Below are positions 51,560 through 60,735 of a stretch of 64,000 nucleotides of DNA, piece after piece (the first letter of the stretch is position 1; every line of letters starts with the position of its first letter). Under the pieces are notes generated by a model. The model was not told where the DNA came from. It ran no database searches and saw only the letters and a program-made list of their open reading frames with translations. The DNA lies in assembly GCF_029544075.1 (NCBI RefSeq), contig NZ_JAJQJH010000002.1:310001-374000 (forward strand), read 5' to 3'. The translations under genes and the position numbers were made by a program. This stretch comes from Chromohalobacter canadensis (GTDB taxonomy: Bacteria; Pseudomonadota; Gammaproteobacteria; Pseudomonadales; Halomonadaceae).

Positions 51560-53359
51560 ATGAGCAATGAAACGGTTAGCGATTTTTTGCTAAAGCGCTT
51601 ATCTGAATGGAACGTCCAACGCATCTTCGGTTATGCCGGTGACGGGATCAACGACATCATGGGGGCGCTGGATCGTGCCGGTGATCGCTTCGATTTCATC
51701 CAGACACGCCACGAAGAGATGGCCGCCTTCATGGCCTGCGCACATGCCAAGTTCACCGACGAAGTCGGCGTCTGCCTGGCCACCTCCGGCCCCGGGGCTA
51801 TCCATCTGCTCAACGGCCTCTACGACGCTAAGAAGGACCATCGCCCGGTGGTAGCGATCGTCGGCCAGCAAGCACGCAGTTCGCTGGGCGGCGACTATCA
51901 GCAGGAGGTCGATTTAGCGGCGCTGTACAAGGACGTCGCCAATGAATACGTGCACATGGCGACCACCCCCGCTCAGGTGCGCCATCTGGTCGACCGGTGC
52001 ATGCGCATCGCCATCGCCGACCGCACCGTCACCGCGCTGATCGTTCCCAACGACCTGCAAACCCAGCCCGCCGTCGAGACGCCCGCGCATGCCCACGGTA
52101 CGGTACATTCTGGAGTCGGTTATCCGCGCCCACGGACCCAGCCCCACGAGGATGACCTCAAGCGTGCCGCCAAGGTGCTCAACGAGGGCAAGCGCGTCGG
52201 TATCCTGGTCGGAGCTGGCGCGCTCAATGCCACGGATGAAGTGATAGAGATCGCCGACGTGCTAGGTGCGGGGGTCGCCAAGGCGCTGCTGGGACGCGCT
52301 GCGCTGCCCGATGATCTGCCCTATGTGACTGGGTCGATCGGGCTGCTGGGTACCAATCCCAGTTGGGAAATGATGTCGAACTGCGACACCCTGCTGATGA
52401 TCGGCTCGACGTTCCCCTATTCGGAATTCCTTCCCGAGGAGGGCCAAGCGCGCGGTGTGCAGATCGACATCGACGGGCGCATGCTGAGCATGCGCTACCC
52501 CATGGAGGTCAACCTGATCGGCGACAGCGCCGCCACGCTCAAGGCGTTGCTGCCCCATCTCGAGCGCAAGACCGACCGCAGCTGGCGCGAGCATCTCGAG
52601 AAGAGCGTCGCCCAATGGTGGGAAATGCTCGAAGAGCGCGCCATGGCCAGCGCCGACCCGGTCAACCCGCAGCGGGTGTTCTGGGAGCTTTCTCCGAAGC
52701 TGCCCGACAACTGCATCCTGGTCGCCGACTCCGGTTCGGCGGCCAACTGGTATGCCCGTGACCTCAAGTTGCGTCGCGGTATGCAGGCCTCGGTGTCGGG
52801 CGGCCTGGCGACCATGGGCTGCGGGGTGCCTTATGCCATCTCCGCCAAGCTTGCCCACCCCGAGCGTGCCGTGATCGCGATGGTCGGCGACGGCGCGATG
52901 CAGATGAACGGCAATGCTGAACTGGTCACCATCGCCAAGTATTGGCAACGCTGGAGCGACCCGCGGCTGGTGGTGCTGGTGCTCAACAACCAGGACCTCA
53001 ACCAAGTGACCTGGGAGATGCGCGTTCAGGTCGGCGATCCCAAGTATGCCGGCTCGCAGGATCTGCCCGACTTCCCCTACGCCGAATACGCCGACCTGAT
53101 CGGCCTCAAGGGCATCAAGGTCGACGAGCCGGACGCCCTGGCCGGCGCCTGGGACCGCGCCCTGAACGCCGACCGGCCGGTGGTGCTCGAGGTCAAGACC
53201 GACCCCGACGTGCCGCCGATTCCGCCGCACATCAAGCGCGAACAAGCCAAGGCCTACATGTCGGCGCTGCTTCATGGTGATCCCGATTCGCTGGGCATCA
53301 TCAAGGCCTCGTTCAAGCAGTTCGCCCGCGAGGTCGTGCCCAAGATACACAAGCACTGA
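51560..53359 (+). CDS. thiamine-pyrophosphate-dependent enzyme (pyruvate oxidase/decarboxylase-like)
   Basis: This 599-residue enzyme has three domains: N-terminal Pyr domain with the catalytic Glu in TRHEEMAAFMACAHAKF near residue 50, a central domain from about 205, and a PP domain with the cofactor motif VGDGAMQMNGNAELVTIAKY ending in LNN (about 460-490). The nearest named enzymes are pyruvate oxidase and acetolactate-type proteins, but the substrate is not predictable. GGAGG lies about 9 bases before ATG 51560. It is first in an apparent four-gene operon. Confidence 0.9.
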   Translation: MSNETVSDFLLKRLSEWNVQRIFGYAGDGINDIMGALDRAGDRFDFIQTRHEEMAAFMACAHAKFTDEVGVCLATSGPGAIHLLNGLYDAKKDHRPVVAIVGQQARSSLGGDYQQEVDLAALYKDVANEYVHMATTPAQVRHLVDRCMRIAIADRTVTALIVPNDLQTQPAVETPAHAHGTVHSGVGYPRPRTQPHEDDLKRAAKVLNEGKRVGILVGAGALNATDEVIEIADVLGAGVAKALLGRAALPDDLPYVTGSIGLLGTNPSWEMMSNCDTLLMIGSTFPYSEFLPEEGQARGVQIDIDGRMLSMRYPMEVNLIGDSAATLKALLPHLERKTDRSWREHLEKSVAQWWEMLEERAMASADPVNPQRVFWELSPKLPDNCILVADSGSAANWYARDLKLRRGMQASVSGGLATMGCGVPYAISAKLAHPERAVIAMVGDGAMQMNGNAELVTIAKYWQRWSDPRLVVLVLNNQDLNQVTWEMRVQVGDPKYAGSQDLPDFPYAEYADLIGLKGIKVDEPDALAGAWDRALNADRPVVLEVKTDPDVPPIPPHIKREQAKAYMSALLHGDPDSLGIIKASFKQFAREVVPKIHKH

Positions 53360-53379
53360 TTCGGCAGGAGGCGAGCCTG

Positions 53380-54477
53380 ATGGTTATAAGCCATGTGCCG
53401 GTCGAGGCGGTAAAGACGACGCACTACAGCGTGCCCACCGATCGGCCCGAGTCCGATGGCACCCTGGCGTGGGACGCGACCACGCTGGTGCTGGTCGAGC
53501 TCAGTGCTGGCGGCTGTACCGGGTTGGGGTATACCTACGGTGATGCGGCTTGTGCCCGGTTGATCGACGACAAGCTGGCCGAACTGATCCAAGGGCGCAA
53601 CGCCATGGCGACGCGCGAATGCTGGCTGGCGATGGTCGAAGCGATTCGCAATCTCGGCAGGCCGGGGATCAGCTCGATGGCGATCGCCGCGGTGGATATC
53701 GCGCTGTGGGATCTGAAGGCGCGCTTGCTCGAAGTACCACTGGCGACGCTGCTGGGGCCGGTACGCGAATCGGTGGCAGTCTACGGAAGCGGCGGGTTTA
53801 CAAACTATTCGCAGGATCAACTATGTTGCCAGCTCGCTGGCTGGGTTGAGGCCGGCATCCCCCGGGTCAAGATGAAGATAGGACGCGAGCCGGCTTCGGA
53901 CCCTGAACGCATCCGCCAGGCGCGCGATGCCATCGGCCCCTCGGCCGAGCTCTATGTCGATGCCAACGGGGCCTATTCGCGCAAGCAGGCGCTGGCCATG
54001 GCCGAGCGGTTTCCGCCGCTCGGCGTGAGCTGGTTCGAGGAGCCTGTCTCCTCCGATGACCCGGAAGGCCTGCGCCTGCTGCGGGATCGAGCGCCTGGCG
54101 GCGTCGAGATCTCCGCCGGGGAGTACGGCTATGACTTGCCCTACTTTCGTCACCTGCTCGAAGCCCAGGCGGTCGATGTGATGCAAGCCGATGCCACCCG
54201 CTGCGCCGGGATTACCGGCTTCATGGATGTAGCAGCGCTGTGCGATGCCTGGAATATCCCGCTGTCGTCGCATACCGCACCGGCGATTCATCTGCATCCG
54301 GGGTGCTGCGCCAAGCAGCTACGTCATCTCGAATACTTTCACGACCATGCGCGCATCGAAGCCTTGCTGTTCGAGAGCAATGTCGGCCCGGTCGATGGCC
54401 GTCTACAGCCCAATCTGACGCGTCCCGGGTTGGGCCTGAGTCTCGACCGTGAGACGGCCGCGCGTTACCGGGCATGA
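53380..54477 (+). CDS. mandelate racemase/muconate lactonizing family enzyme
   Basis: This 365-residue enolase-superfamily enzyme has its catalytic set readable: the Lys pair in RVKMKIGRE near residue 166, metal ligands Asp in YVDANGAYS near residue 192, Glu in WFEEPVSSDD near residue 218 and Glu in ISAGEYGYD near residue 245, and the general-base His in LSSHTAPAIH near residue 301. The Lys-x-Lys plus His-Asp arrangement suits acid-sugar dehydratases or racemases. AGGAGGCGAGCCTG precedes the ATG and the gap to the TPP gene is 20 bp. Confidence 0.92.
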   Translation: MVISHVPVEAVKTTHYSVPTDRPESDGTLAWDATTLVLVELSAGGCTGLGYTYGDAACARLIDDKLAELIQGRNAMATRECWLAMVEAIRNLGRPGISSMAIAAVDIALWDLKARLLEVPLATLLGPVRESVAVYGSGGFTNYSQDQLCCQLAGWVEAGIPRVKMKIGREPASDPERIRQARDAIGPSAELYVDANGAYSRKQALAMAERFPPLGVSWFEEPVSSDDPEGLRLLRDRAPGGVEISAGEYGYDLPYFRHLLEAQAVDVMQADATRCAGITGFMDVAALCDAWNIPLSSHTAPAIHLHPGCCAKQLRHLEYFHDHARIEALLFESNVGPVDGRLQPNLTRPGLGLSLDRETAARYRA

Positions 54478-54525
54478 ATCGGAGGGGACTCGCCCACCTT
54501 TCATCACCCACGCAAGGAGGCCACG

Positions 54526-57500
54526 GTGAATCATCCATTATCCGAACCCTCGGGTAGCGACGCGGTCGGCGACTTCCACGACCTGGCCGAGGAACTGAGC
54601 GCCGTCATTGAGGGAGAAGTTCGCTTCGATACCGGTAGCCGGGCGCTTTACGCCAACGACGCCTCGAATTACCGTCAGCCGCCGATCGGTGTCGTGATAC
54701 CCAAGACGATTGAAGATATCGTCGCCACGCACCGCCTGTGTCACGCCTTCGACGTTCCCCTGCTGTCGCGGGGTGCGGGGACCAGCCTGTCGGGAGAAAC
54801 GGTCAATCACGCGGTGGTGCTCGACCATTCCAAATATCTCGATGAAATCGTCGACATCGACGTCGACGCGCAGCGCATCACGGTGCAGCCCGGGGCCATC
54901 AACGACAAGGTCAACCAGGCGTTGGGGCGCTATAACCTAGTATTCCCGCCCGATCCGTCGACCCACGAGTGGTGCACCATCGGCGGCAATATCGGCAACA
55001 ACTCCTGTGGCGTGCATTCGGTGCAGGCGCAATTCTTCGGCCATGGCCCGCGCACCTGCGACAACGTCGCGGCACTCGACGTGCTCACCTATGACGGTGT
55101 GCGCCTGACACTCAAGGACCATTACAGCGAGGCGGAGATCGAGTCGATCATCGCCGCGGGCGGCCGCCAGGGCGAGATCTTCGCCGCCTTGCGCGACTTG
55201 CGCGATCGCTACGCCGAGCGCATCCGCGAACGCTTCCCGCGTATCGCGCACATGCCGCGCCGGGTCTCGGGCTACAACCTCGACAACCTGTTGCCCGAGA
55301 ACGGCTTCAATCTGGCTGCCGCGCTGTGCGGCACCGAAGGCACCTGCCTGACGGTGCTGCACGCAACCCTGAAGCTGACCGAGAACGTCCGTCATCGCAC
55401 GCTGGCGGTCATCGGCTTCGATGACGTGGCGGCCGCCGGCGATCACGTCCCGGAGATTCTCGAAGCGCGGCCGATCGCACTGGAAGCGATCGACCGGCGG
55501 CTGTTCGATGACGAGAAGCAGCAGCATATGAACGAGGAGGAGCTAAGGCGGCTGCCCGACGGCAATGCGTTTCTGATCGTCGAATTCGGCGGGGACGACG
55601 CCGACGATGCCCGGGGCCGGACCAACGCCTTGCTCGAAAAGCTTCAGACCAAGCCGGGCGCTAACGCACCGCAGGGTCACCAGATCGTCGACGACCCTGC
55701 CCAGGCCGCCAAGATCTGGGCGGTGCGCAAGGCCGGACTGGGCGCCACGGCGTTCCCACCGCCCGACCAGCACCCGCACTGGCCCGGCTGGGAAGATTCC
55801 GCGGTCCCACCGACCGAAGTCGGCGACTATGTCCGAGACCTGAGCAGACTCTACGACAAGTACGGCTACAAGGGGGCGTTCTACGGTCATTTCGGGCAGG
55901 GCTGCATCCATTCGCGCATCGACTTTGACCTGCAGTCGGAGGCCGGCGCAGCGCATTACCATGCCTTTGCCGAGGAGGCCGCCGATCTGGTGACCGCCTA
56001 TGGCGGTTCGCTGTCGGGCGAACATGGCGATGGCCAGGCACGCGGCGAGTTGCTCGAGCGCATGTACGGCCGTGAACTGGTCGAGGCCTTCCGGCGCTTC
56101 AAGGCGATCTGGGATCCCGATTGGCGAATGAACCCTGGCAAGGTGGTCACGCCCTGGCGGCTCGACGAGAACCTCCGCCTGATCGACTACACCCCGGCGG
56201 AGCCGACCACGCAGTTCGCGTTTCCCGACGACGGTCGGCACTTTTCCAAAGTGGCGATGCGCTGCGTGGGGGTCGGCAAGTGCCGCAGCGACGAAAGCGG
56301 CACCATGTGCCCAAGCTACCGGGTCACCCGCGAGGAGAAGCACGCCACCCGCGGGCGCGCCAGGCTGCTGATGGAGATGATGCAGGGCGATGTGATCACC
56401 GACGGCTGGCAATCGGAGGAGGTCCGCGAATCGTTGGATCTGTGCCTGGCCTGCAAGGGTTGCAAGAATGACTGCCCGGTCAACGTCGATATGGCGACCT
56501 ACAAGGCTGAGTTTCTGTCGCACTACTACGAGGGACACCGCCGTCCGCTCAACAACTACGCCTTCGGCTTCATCGACCGCTGGTCGCGGCTGGCCTCGAG
56601 AATGCCGGCTCTGAGCAACTTCGTGACCCGCACGCCCGGGCTGCGCGGCGTGGCGAAGAAGCTTGCCAGCGTGCCCGAACAGCGCAGCCTGCCGCAGTAT
56701 GCGCCGCAGACCTTCAAGCAGTGGTTCGCCGGGCGCGCGCCGGTCAACCCCACCGCACCCGCGGTGATGCTGTGGGCGGACACCTTCACCAACCATTTCT
56801 ACCCCGATACCGGCCGGGCGGCCGTCGAGGTACTGGAGGCGGCTGGCTATCGTGTCATGCTGCCGGCAGAAGGCTTGTGCTGTGGGCGTCCACTGTACGA
56901 TTTCGGCATGCTCGACAGTGCCAAGTCCTACCTGAGGCAGGTGATGGGCCAACTAGGCGATGTCATCGATGACGAGGTGCCGGTCGTCGGGCTGGAGCCG
57001 TCGTGCATCTCGGCGTTCCGCGACGAGCTGGTCAATCTGTTTCCCGACGACAGCCGCGCACGCACGCTGAGCAGGAACAGTCTGATGTTCAGCGAATTCC
57101 TGATTGAGCGCGCCGACTATCGACCGCCGACGCTGAATCGCAAGGCGCTGGTGCACGGTCATTGCCACCATACCTCGGTCGTGGGCATGCAGGCCGAGAC
57201 TGAGCTGCTCGACCGACTCGGGCTCGACCACCGGATGCCCGACTCCGGTTGCTGCGGGATGGCTGGCTCGTTCGGTTTCGAGAAAGGCAAGTACGACGTC
57301 TCGATGGGGGCTGGCGAACGGGTGCTGCTGCCGACGGTGCGCGGGGCCGACCGCGAAACCCTGATCGTCGCCAACGGTTTCAGCTGCCGCGAACAGATCG
57401 CTCAGGCCACGCCGCGCCAGGGTTTGCACATTGCCGAGGTGCTGCGCATGGCGCTTGATCAGACACCGACGACAGACATCGGCCTGCCGGAGGGCGAGAT

Positions 57501-57612
57501 CGTTCGCCGCCGGCAACAAGCCCAGCGTCGCGCCAACCGGCGCGCCGCGGTGACCGTCGGAGGCGTGGCGGCGGTCGGGCTGGCGTTGTGGAAATTGAGC
57601 CAACGGCGTTGA
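54526..57612 (+). CDS. FAD-linked oxidase / 4Fe-4S protein (D-2-hydroxyacid dehydrogenase-like)
   Basis: This 1028-residue fusion has an FAD-binding PCMH domain (RGAGTSLSGETVNH near residue 83, IGGNIGNNSCGVHS near 153), an FAD-oxidase C domain to about 545, two 4Fe-4S clusters (CVGVGKC and CPSY near 580-595; CLACKGCKNDCPVN near 640) and two CCG domains (CCGRPL near 785, CCGMAG near 908). The architecture matches D-lactate/D-2-hydroxyglutarate dehydrogenases of the YdiJ type. The last residues TVGGVAAVGLALWKLSQRR form a hydrophobic, basic-ended tail that could touch the membrane. GTG start after AAGGAGGCCAC. Confidence 0.93.
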   Translation: MNHPLSEPSGSDAVGDFHDLAEELSAVIEGEVRFDTGSRALYANDASNYRQPPIGVVIPKTIEDIVATHRLCHAFDVPLLSRGAGTSLSGETVNHAVVLDHSKYLDEIVDIDVDAQRITVQPGAINDKVNQALGRYNLVFPPDPSTHEWCTIGGNIGNNSCGVHSVQAQFFGHGPRTCDNVAALDVLTYDGVRLTLKDHYSEAEIESIIAAGGRQGEIFAALRDLRDRYAERIRERFPRIAHMPRRVSGYNLDNLLPENGFNLAAALCGTEGTCLTVLHATLKLTENVRHRTLAVIGFDDVAAAGDHVPEILEARPIALEAIDRRLFDDEKQQHMNEEELRRLPDGNAFLIVEFGGDDADDARGRTNALLEKLQTKPGANAPQGHQIVDDPAQAAKIWAVRKAGLGATAFPPPDQHPHWPGWEDSAVPPTEVGDYVRDLSRLYDKYGYKGAFYGHFGQGCIHSRIDFDLQSEAGAAHYHAFAEEAADLVTAYGGSLSGEHGDGQARGELLERMYGRELVEAFRRFKAIWDPDWRMNPGKVVTPWRLDENLRLIDYTPAEPTTQFAFPDDGRHFSKVAMRCVGVGKCRSDESGTMCPSYRVTREEKHATRGRARLLMEMMQGDVITDGWQSEEVRESLDLCLACKGCKNDCPVNVDMATYKAEFLSHYYEGHRRPLNNYAFGFIDRWSRLASRMPALSNFVTRTPGLRGVAKKLASVPEQRSLPQYAPQTFKQWFAGRAPVNPTAPAVMLWADTFTNHFYPDTGRAAVEVLEAAGYRVMLPAEGLCCGRPLYDFGMLDSAKSYLRQVMGQLGDVIDDEVPVVGLEPSCISAFRDELVNLFPDDSRARTLSRNSLMFSEFLIERADYRPPTLNRKALVHGHCHHTSVVGMQAETELLDRLGLDHRMPDSGCCGMAGSFGFEKGKYDVSMGAGERVLLPTVRGADRETLIVANGFSCREQIAQATPRQGLHIAEVLRMALDQTPTTDIGLPEGEIVRRRQQAQRRANRRAAVTVGGVAAVGLALWKLSQRR

Positions 57613-57658
57613 TCCCATCAGCGATGACCGCGGATAACGACGCACACAAGGAGGTGCC

Positions 57659-58699
57659 ATGAACGCACACCACACGCATCAGGAAATCGTCGTGGTTACC
57701 GGCGCGGGTGCCGGACTGGGACGTGCCACGGCGCGGGAGTTCGCCCGGCGCGGTGCCCATCTCGGATTGATCGGGCGCGACCCGAATCGACTCGAGGCGG
57801 TGCGCAGCGAGGTCGAGGCGCTGGGCGCCCGCGCGGTGACGATCAGCGCCGACGTCGCCGACGCTCGGCAGATAGAGGGCGCCACCGAGCGCATCGAGGC
57901 CGAACTTGGCCCCATCGACATCTGGATCAACGCCGCTATGACTACGGTGTTCTCGCCGCTTCACGCGATGAGCGCCGAGGAGTTCAAGCGAGTCACCGAG
58001 GTCACCTACCTGGGCAACGTCAACGGCACCCTGGCGGCGCTCAAGCGCATGCGTCCACGCAATCGAGGCACCATCGTGCAGGTCGGCTCGGCGCTCGCCT
58101 ATCGGCCGATCCCGCTGCAGACCGCCTATTGCGGTGCCAAGCACGCCATCAAGGGCTATACCGAGGGGCTACGCTGCGAGTTGCTCAACGAGGGCAGTCG
58201 CGTGCATGTCACGCTTGTCGAGATGCCGGGGCTGAATACGCCGCAGTTCGACTGGTGTCGCAGTCACCTGCCCAGGCGCGCGCGGCCGGTCGCTCCGGTT
58301 TACCAGCCCGAGGTGGGCGCACGCGCCATCTACTGGGCGGCCCATCATCGCCGTCGCCAGCTCTACGTCGGCATTTCCTCGCTGCTGACCATCTGGGGCA
58401 ACAAGCTCGCCCCGGGGCTGATGGACCGTTATCTGGCGCACAACGCCGTCGGCGGCCAGCAGACCGACGAGACGGAGGACGCGAATCGCGCCGACAACCT
58501 GTGGCAACCGGTCGCCGGCGAGCGCGGCGCCCGTGGACGCTTCAATCGCGAGGCCCACCGGCAGAGCGTCCAACTGTGGGCGAGTACCCATCGTCGTGAA
58601 GTTGGTGTCGCCGCGGGCGCCGTAGTACTGCTCGGTGCCCTGCTGAACGGCCGCAGGCGCAGCCGGCATCGCCGTCGGGCGCTATCCGGCCGGCGATGA
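57659..58699 (+). CDS. SDR family oxidoreductase with C-terminal hydrophobic tail
   Basis: This 346-residue SDR has the NAD(P) loop VTGAGAGLGRATA near residues 12-24, catalytic Ser in QVGSALAYRP near residue 143 and the AYCGAKHAI Tyr-Lys motif near residue 156. The domain ends near residue 270; a charged linker is followed by VGVAAGAVVLLGALL and a strongly basic end, like a tail anchor. AAGGAGGTGCC precedes the ATG. It is last in the operon behind the FAD/FeS enzyme, which has a similar tail, so both may sit at the inner membrane. Confidence 0.9.
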   Translation: MNAHHTHQEIVVVTGAGAGLGRATAREFARRGAHLGLIGRDPNRLEAVRSEVEALGARAVTISADVADARQIEGATERIEAELGPIDIWINAAMTTVFSPLHAMSAEEFKRVTEVTYLGNVNGTLAALKRMRPRNRGTIVQVGSALAYRPIPLQTAYCGAKHAIKGYTEGLRCELLNEGSRVHVTLVEMPGLNTPQFDWCRSHLPRRARPVAPVYQPEVGARAIYWAAHHRRRQLYVGISSLLTIWGNKLAPGLMDRYLAHNAVGGQQTDETEDANRADNLWQPVAGERGARGRFNREAHRQSVQLWASTHRREVGVAAGAVVLLGALLNGRRRSRHRRRALSGRR

Positions 58700-58828
58700 T
58701 TCGAATGTTCGGCGCTACGATGCGCCTGGTGGGCTCACGATGCGTGTGGTCATATCGGTGTTGATGCGGGGGTCGATGAAATGCAGGCGCTTGAACGTCC
58801 TTGAGCGCGAGGGATAGTCTCGGGCGCG

Positions 58829-58913
58829 GTGAGGGATTGATTTTTTGTATACATAAACGCACGCTAAGCTAATCCGAGCGGCACAATAATAAACCGGGAG
58901 TCTTCATGGGCAT
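58829..58913 (+). repeat. puuE leader, second copy of the 85-bp repeat
   Basis: This genuine puuE promoter/leader is repeated at 49084-49167 in the same orientation. It contains TGTATACA at 58846-58853, the presumed GntR-type site, and ends in the puuE start codon. Confidence 0.8.
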
Positions 58914-59847
58914 CGCATCCTCCACCGATCCGTCCGACATTTACCCACGCGACCTCGTCGGCTATGGCCGCACACCGCCTCAGGCCGATTGGCCGGGCGG
59001 GGCCCGCGTCGCGGTGCAGTTCGTCCTCAACTACGAGGAGGGCAGCGAAAACAGCGTGCTGCATGGCGATAGCCACTCCGAACAGTTCCTTTCCGAGATC
59101 GCTGGGGCCGAGGCCTATCCGGATCGCCACCTGAGCATGGAGTCGATCTACGAGTACGGTTCGCGGGCGGGGGTGTGGCGCGTGCTGCGTGAGTTCGAGC
59201 GGCGCGGGTTGCCATTGACCGTATTCGGCGTTGCCATGGCGCTGGAGCGTCATCCCGAGGTGGCCCAGGCCTTCCAGGAACTGGGCCACGAGATCGCTTG
59301 CCACGGCTATCGCTGGATTCATTATCAAAATGTGTCGGAAGCCGTCGAGCGTGAGCATATGCAGCGTGCCGTCGAGATATTCCGAACGCTCTACGGCGAG
59401 GCCCCGCTGGGTTGGTACACCGGTCGTGACAGCCCCAATACACGGCAGCTGTTGCTCGATCAGGGCGGCTTCCTCTACGACAGCGACTACTACGGCGACG
59501 ATCTGCCGTTCTGGAGCGACGTCCAGGACAGCCAGGGTCAGACGCACCGTCACCTGATCGTGCCCTACACGCTGGATACCAACGACATGCGCTTCGCCTC
59601 GCCCACCGGCTTCGATCACGGCGAGCCCTTCTTCCAGTACCTGCGCGACGCCTTCGACGTGCTCTACGCCGAAGGCGCGGAAACGCCGAAGATGCTCTCC
59701 ATCGGCCTGCATTGCCGGCTGATCGGTCGCCCCGGACGTTTCCGCGCGCTGCAGCGCTTCCTCGATCACCTCGAGACCCATGACCGGGTGTGGATAACCC
59801 GGCGTGTGGATATCGCGCGTCACTGGGCGGCAACGCATCCGGCTTGA
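58906..59847 (+). CDS. puuE: allantoinase, polysaccharide-deacetylase type
   Basis: This 313-residue metal-independent allantoinase of the PuuE family opens the allantoin ring to allantoate. The NodB-like fold shows NYEEGSENSVLHGD near residues 44-57, IYEYGSRAGVWRVLREFE near 83-100, ACHGYRWIHYQ near residue 130 and GWYTGRDSPNTRQL near residue 168. CCGGGAG lies 5-6 bases before the ATG. It heads puuE-allE-allA, with gaps of 17 and 22 bp. Confidence 0.95.
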   Translation: MGIASSTDPSDIYPRDLVGYGRTPPQADWPGGARVAVQFVLNYEEGSENSVLHGDSHSEQFLSEIAGAEAYPDRHLSMESIYEYGSRAGVWRVLREFERRGLPLTVFGVAMALERHPEVAQAFQELGHEIACHGYRWIHYQNVSEAVEREHMQRAVEIFRTLYGEAPLGWYTGRDSPNTRQLLLDQGGFLYDSDYYGDDLPFWSDVQDSQGQTHRHLIVPYTLDTNDMRFASPTGFDHGEPFFQYLRDAFDVLYAEGAETPKMLSIGLHCRLIGRPGRFRALQRFLDHLETHDRVWITRRVDIARHWAATHPA

Positions 59848-59864
59848 AAAGCGAGGAACCTCTC

Positions 59865-60713
59865 ATGTCACAACGCAGCCACGACGCACCTGAAAGAACC
59901 TACTACGCCCCCCATGGCGGTTTGCCGCCGCAGAGCCAGCTGATTCATGGGCGCGCAGTCTTCACCGAGGCCTATGCGGTGATTCCCAAGGGGGTGATGA
60001 GCGATATCGTCACCAGTTTCCTGCCGCACTGGGAGAAGACCCGGCTGTGGGTGCTGTCGCGGCCGCTTTCCGGCTTCGCGGAGACGTTTTCGCAGTACAT
60101 CATGGAGGTCTCGCCTGGCGGTGGCAGCGAGCGACCGGAGCCGGATGACGGCGCCGAGGGCGTGCTGTTCGTGGTCGAGGGCGAGATGACGCTGACCATC
60201 GCGGGGGAAGCGCACGCGATGGGACCGGGAGGCTATGCCTATCTGTCGCCGGGCTGCGACTGGCAGCTGCGCAATGGCAGCGACGCGCCGGTGCGCTTCC
60301 ACTGGATCCGCAAGGCTTACGAGTTCGTCGATGGGCTGGCAGTGCCCGAAGCCTTCGTCACCAACGACAACGACATCGCGCCGATCGCCATGCCGGATAC
60401 CGACGGCCGCTGGGCCACGACGCGTTTCGTCGATCCCCAGGACGTGCGCCACGACATGCACGTCAACATCGTGACCTTCCAGCCCGGGGGCGTGATCCCG
60501 TTCGATGAAACCCATGTCATGGAGCATGGGCTCTACGTGCTGGAGGGCCGTGCGATCTACCACCTCAATCAGGATTGGGTCGAGGTCGAGGCCGGCGACT
60601 ATATGTGGCTGCGGGCCTTCTGTCCGCAATCCTGCTACGCCGCCGGGCCGGGGCCGTTTCGTTACCTGCTCTACAAGGATGTGAACCGCCATATGAAACT
60701 GCGCTTGAGCTGA
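59865..60713 (+). CDS. allE: (S)-ureidoglycine aminohydrolase
   Basis: This 282-residue bicupin releases ammonia from S-ureidoglycine to give S-ureidoglycolate. Recognisable parts are YAPHGGLPPQSQLIHGRAVF near residues 14-33, VLFVVEGEMTLTI near residue 98 and the second-cupin metal site PFDETHVMEHGLYVLEGRAI near residues 213-232. GAGGAA precedes ATG 59865. The allantoate amidohydrolase (AllC) that would make its substrate is not in the window. Confidence 0.95.
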   Translation: MSQRSHDAPERTYYAPHGGLPPQSQLIHGRAVFTEAYAVIPKGVMSDIVTSFLPHWEKTRLWVLSRPLSGFAETFSQYIMEVSPGGGSERPEPDDGAEGVLFVVEGEMTLTIAGEAHAMGPGGYAYLSPGCDWQLRNGSDAPVRFHWIRKAYEFVDGLAVPEAFVTNDNDIAPIAMPDTDGRWATTRFVDPQDVRHDMHVNIVTFQPGGVIPFDETHVMEHGLYVLEGRAIYHLNQDWVEVEAGDYMWLRAFCPQSCYAAGPGPFRYLLYKDVNRHMKLRLS

Positions 60714-60735
60714 GACAATCCTCCGAGGAGAACGC

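Noticed and set aside
55543-56952. 469-codon minus-strand frame opposite the FAD/FeS dehydrogenase.
   Set aside because: Antisense shadow; the plus-strand gene has all cofactor motifs.
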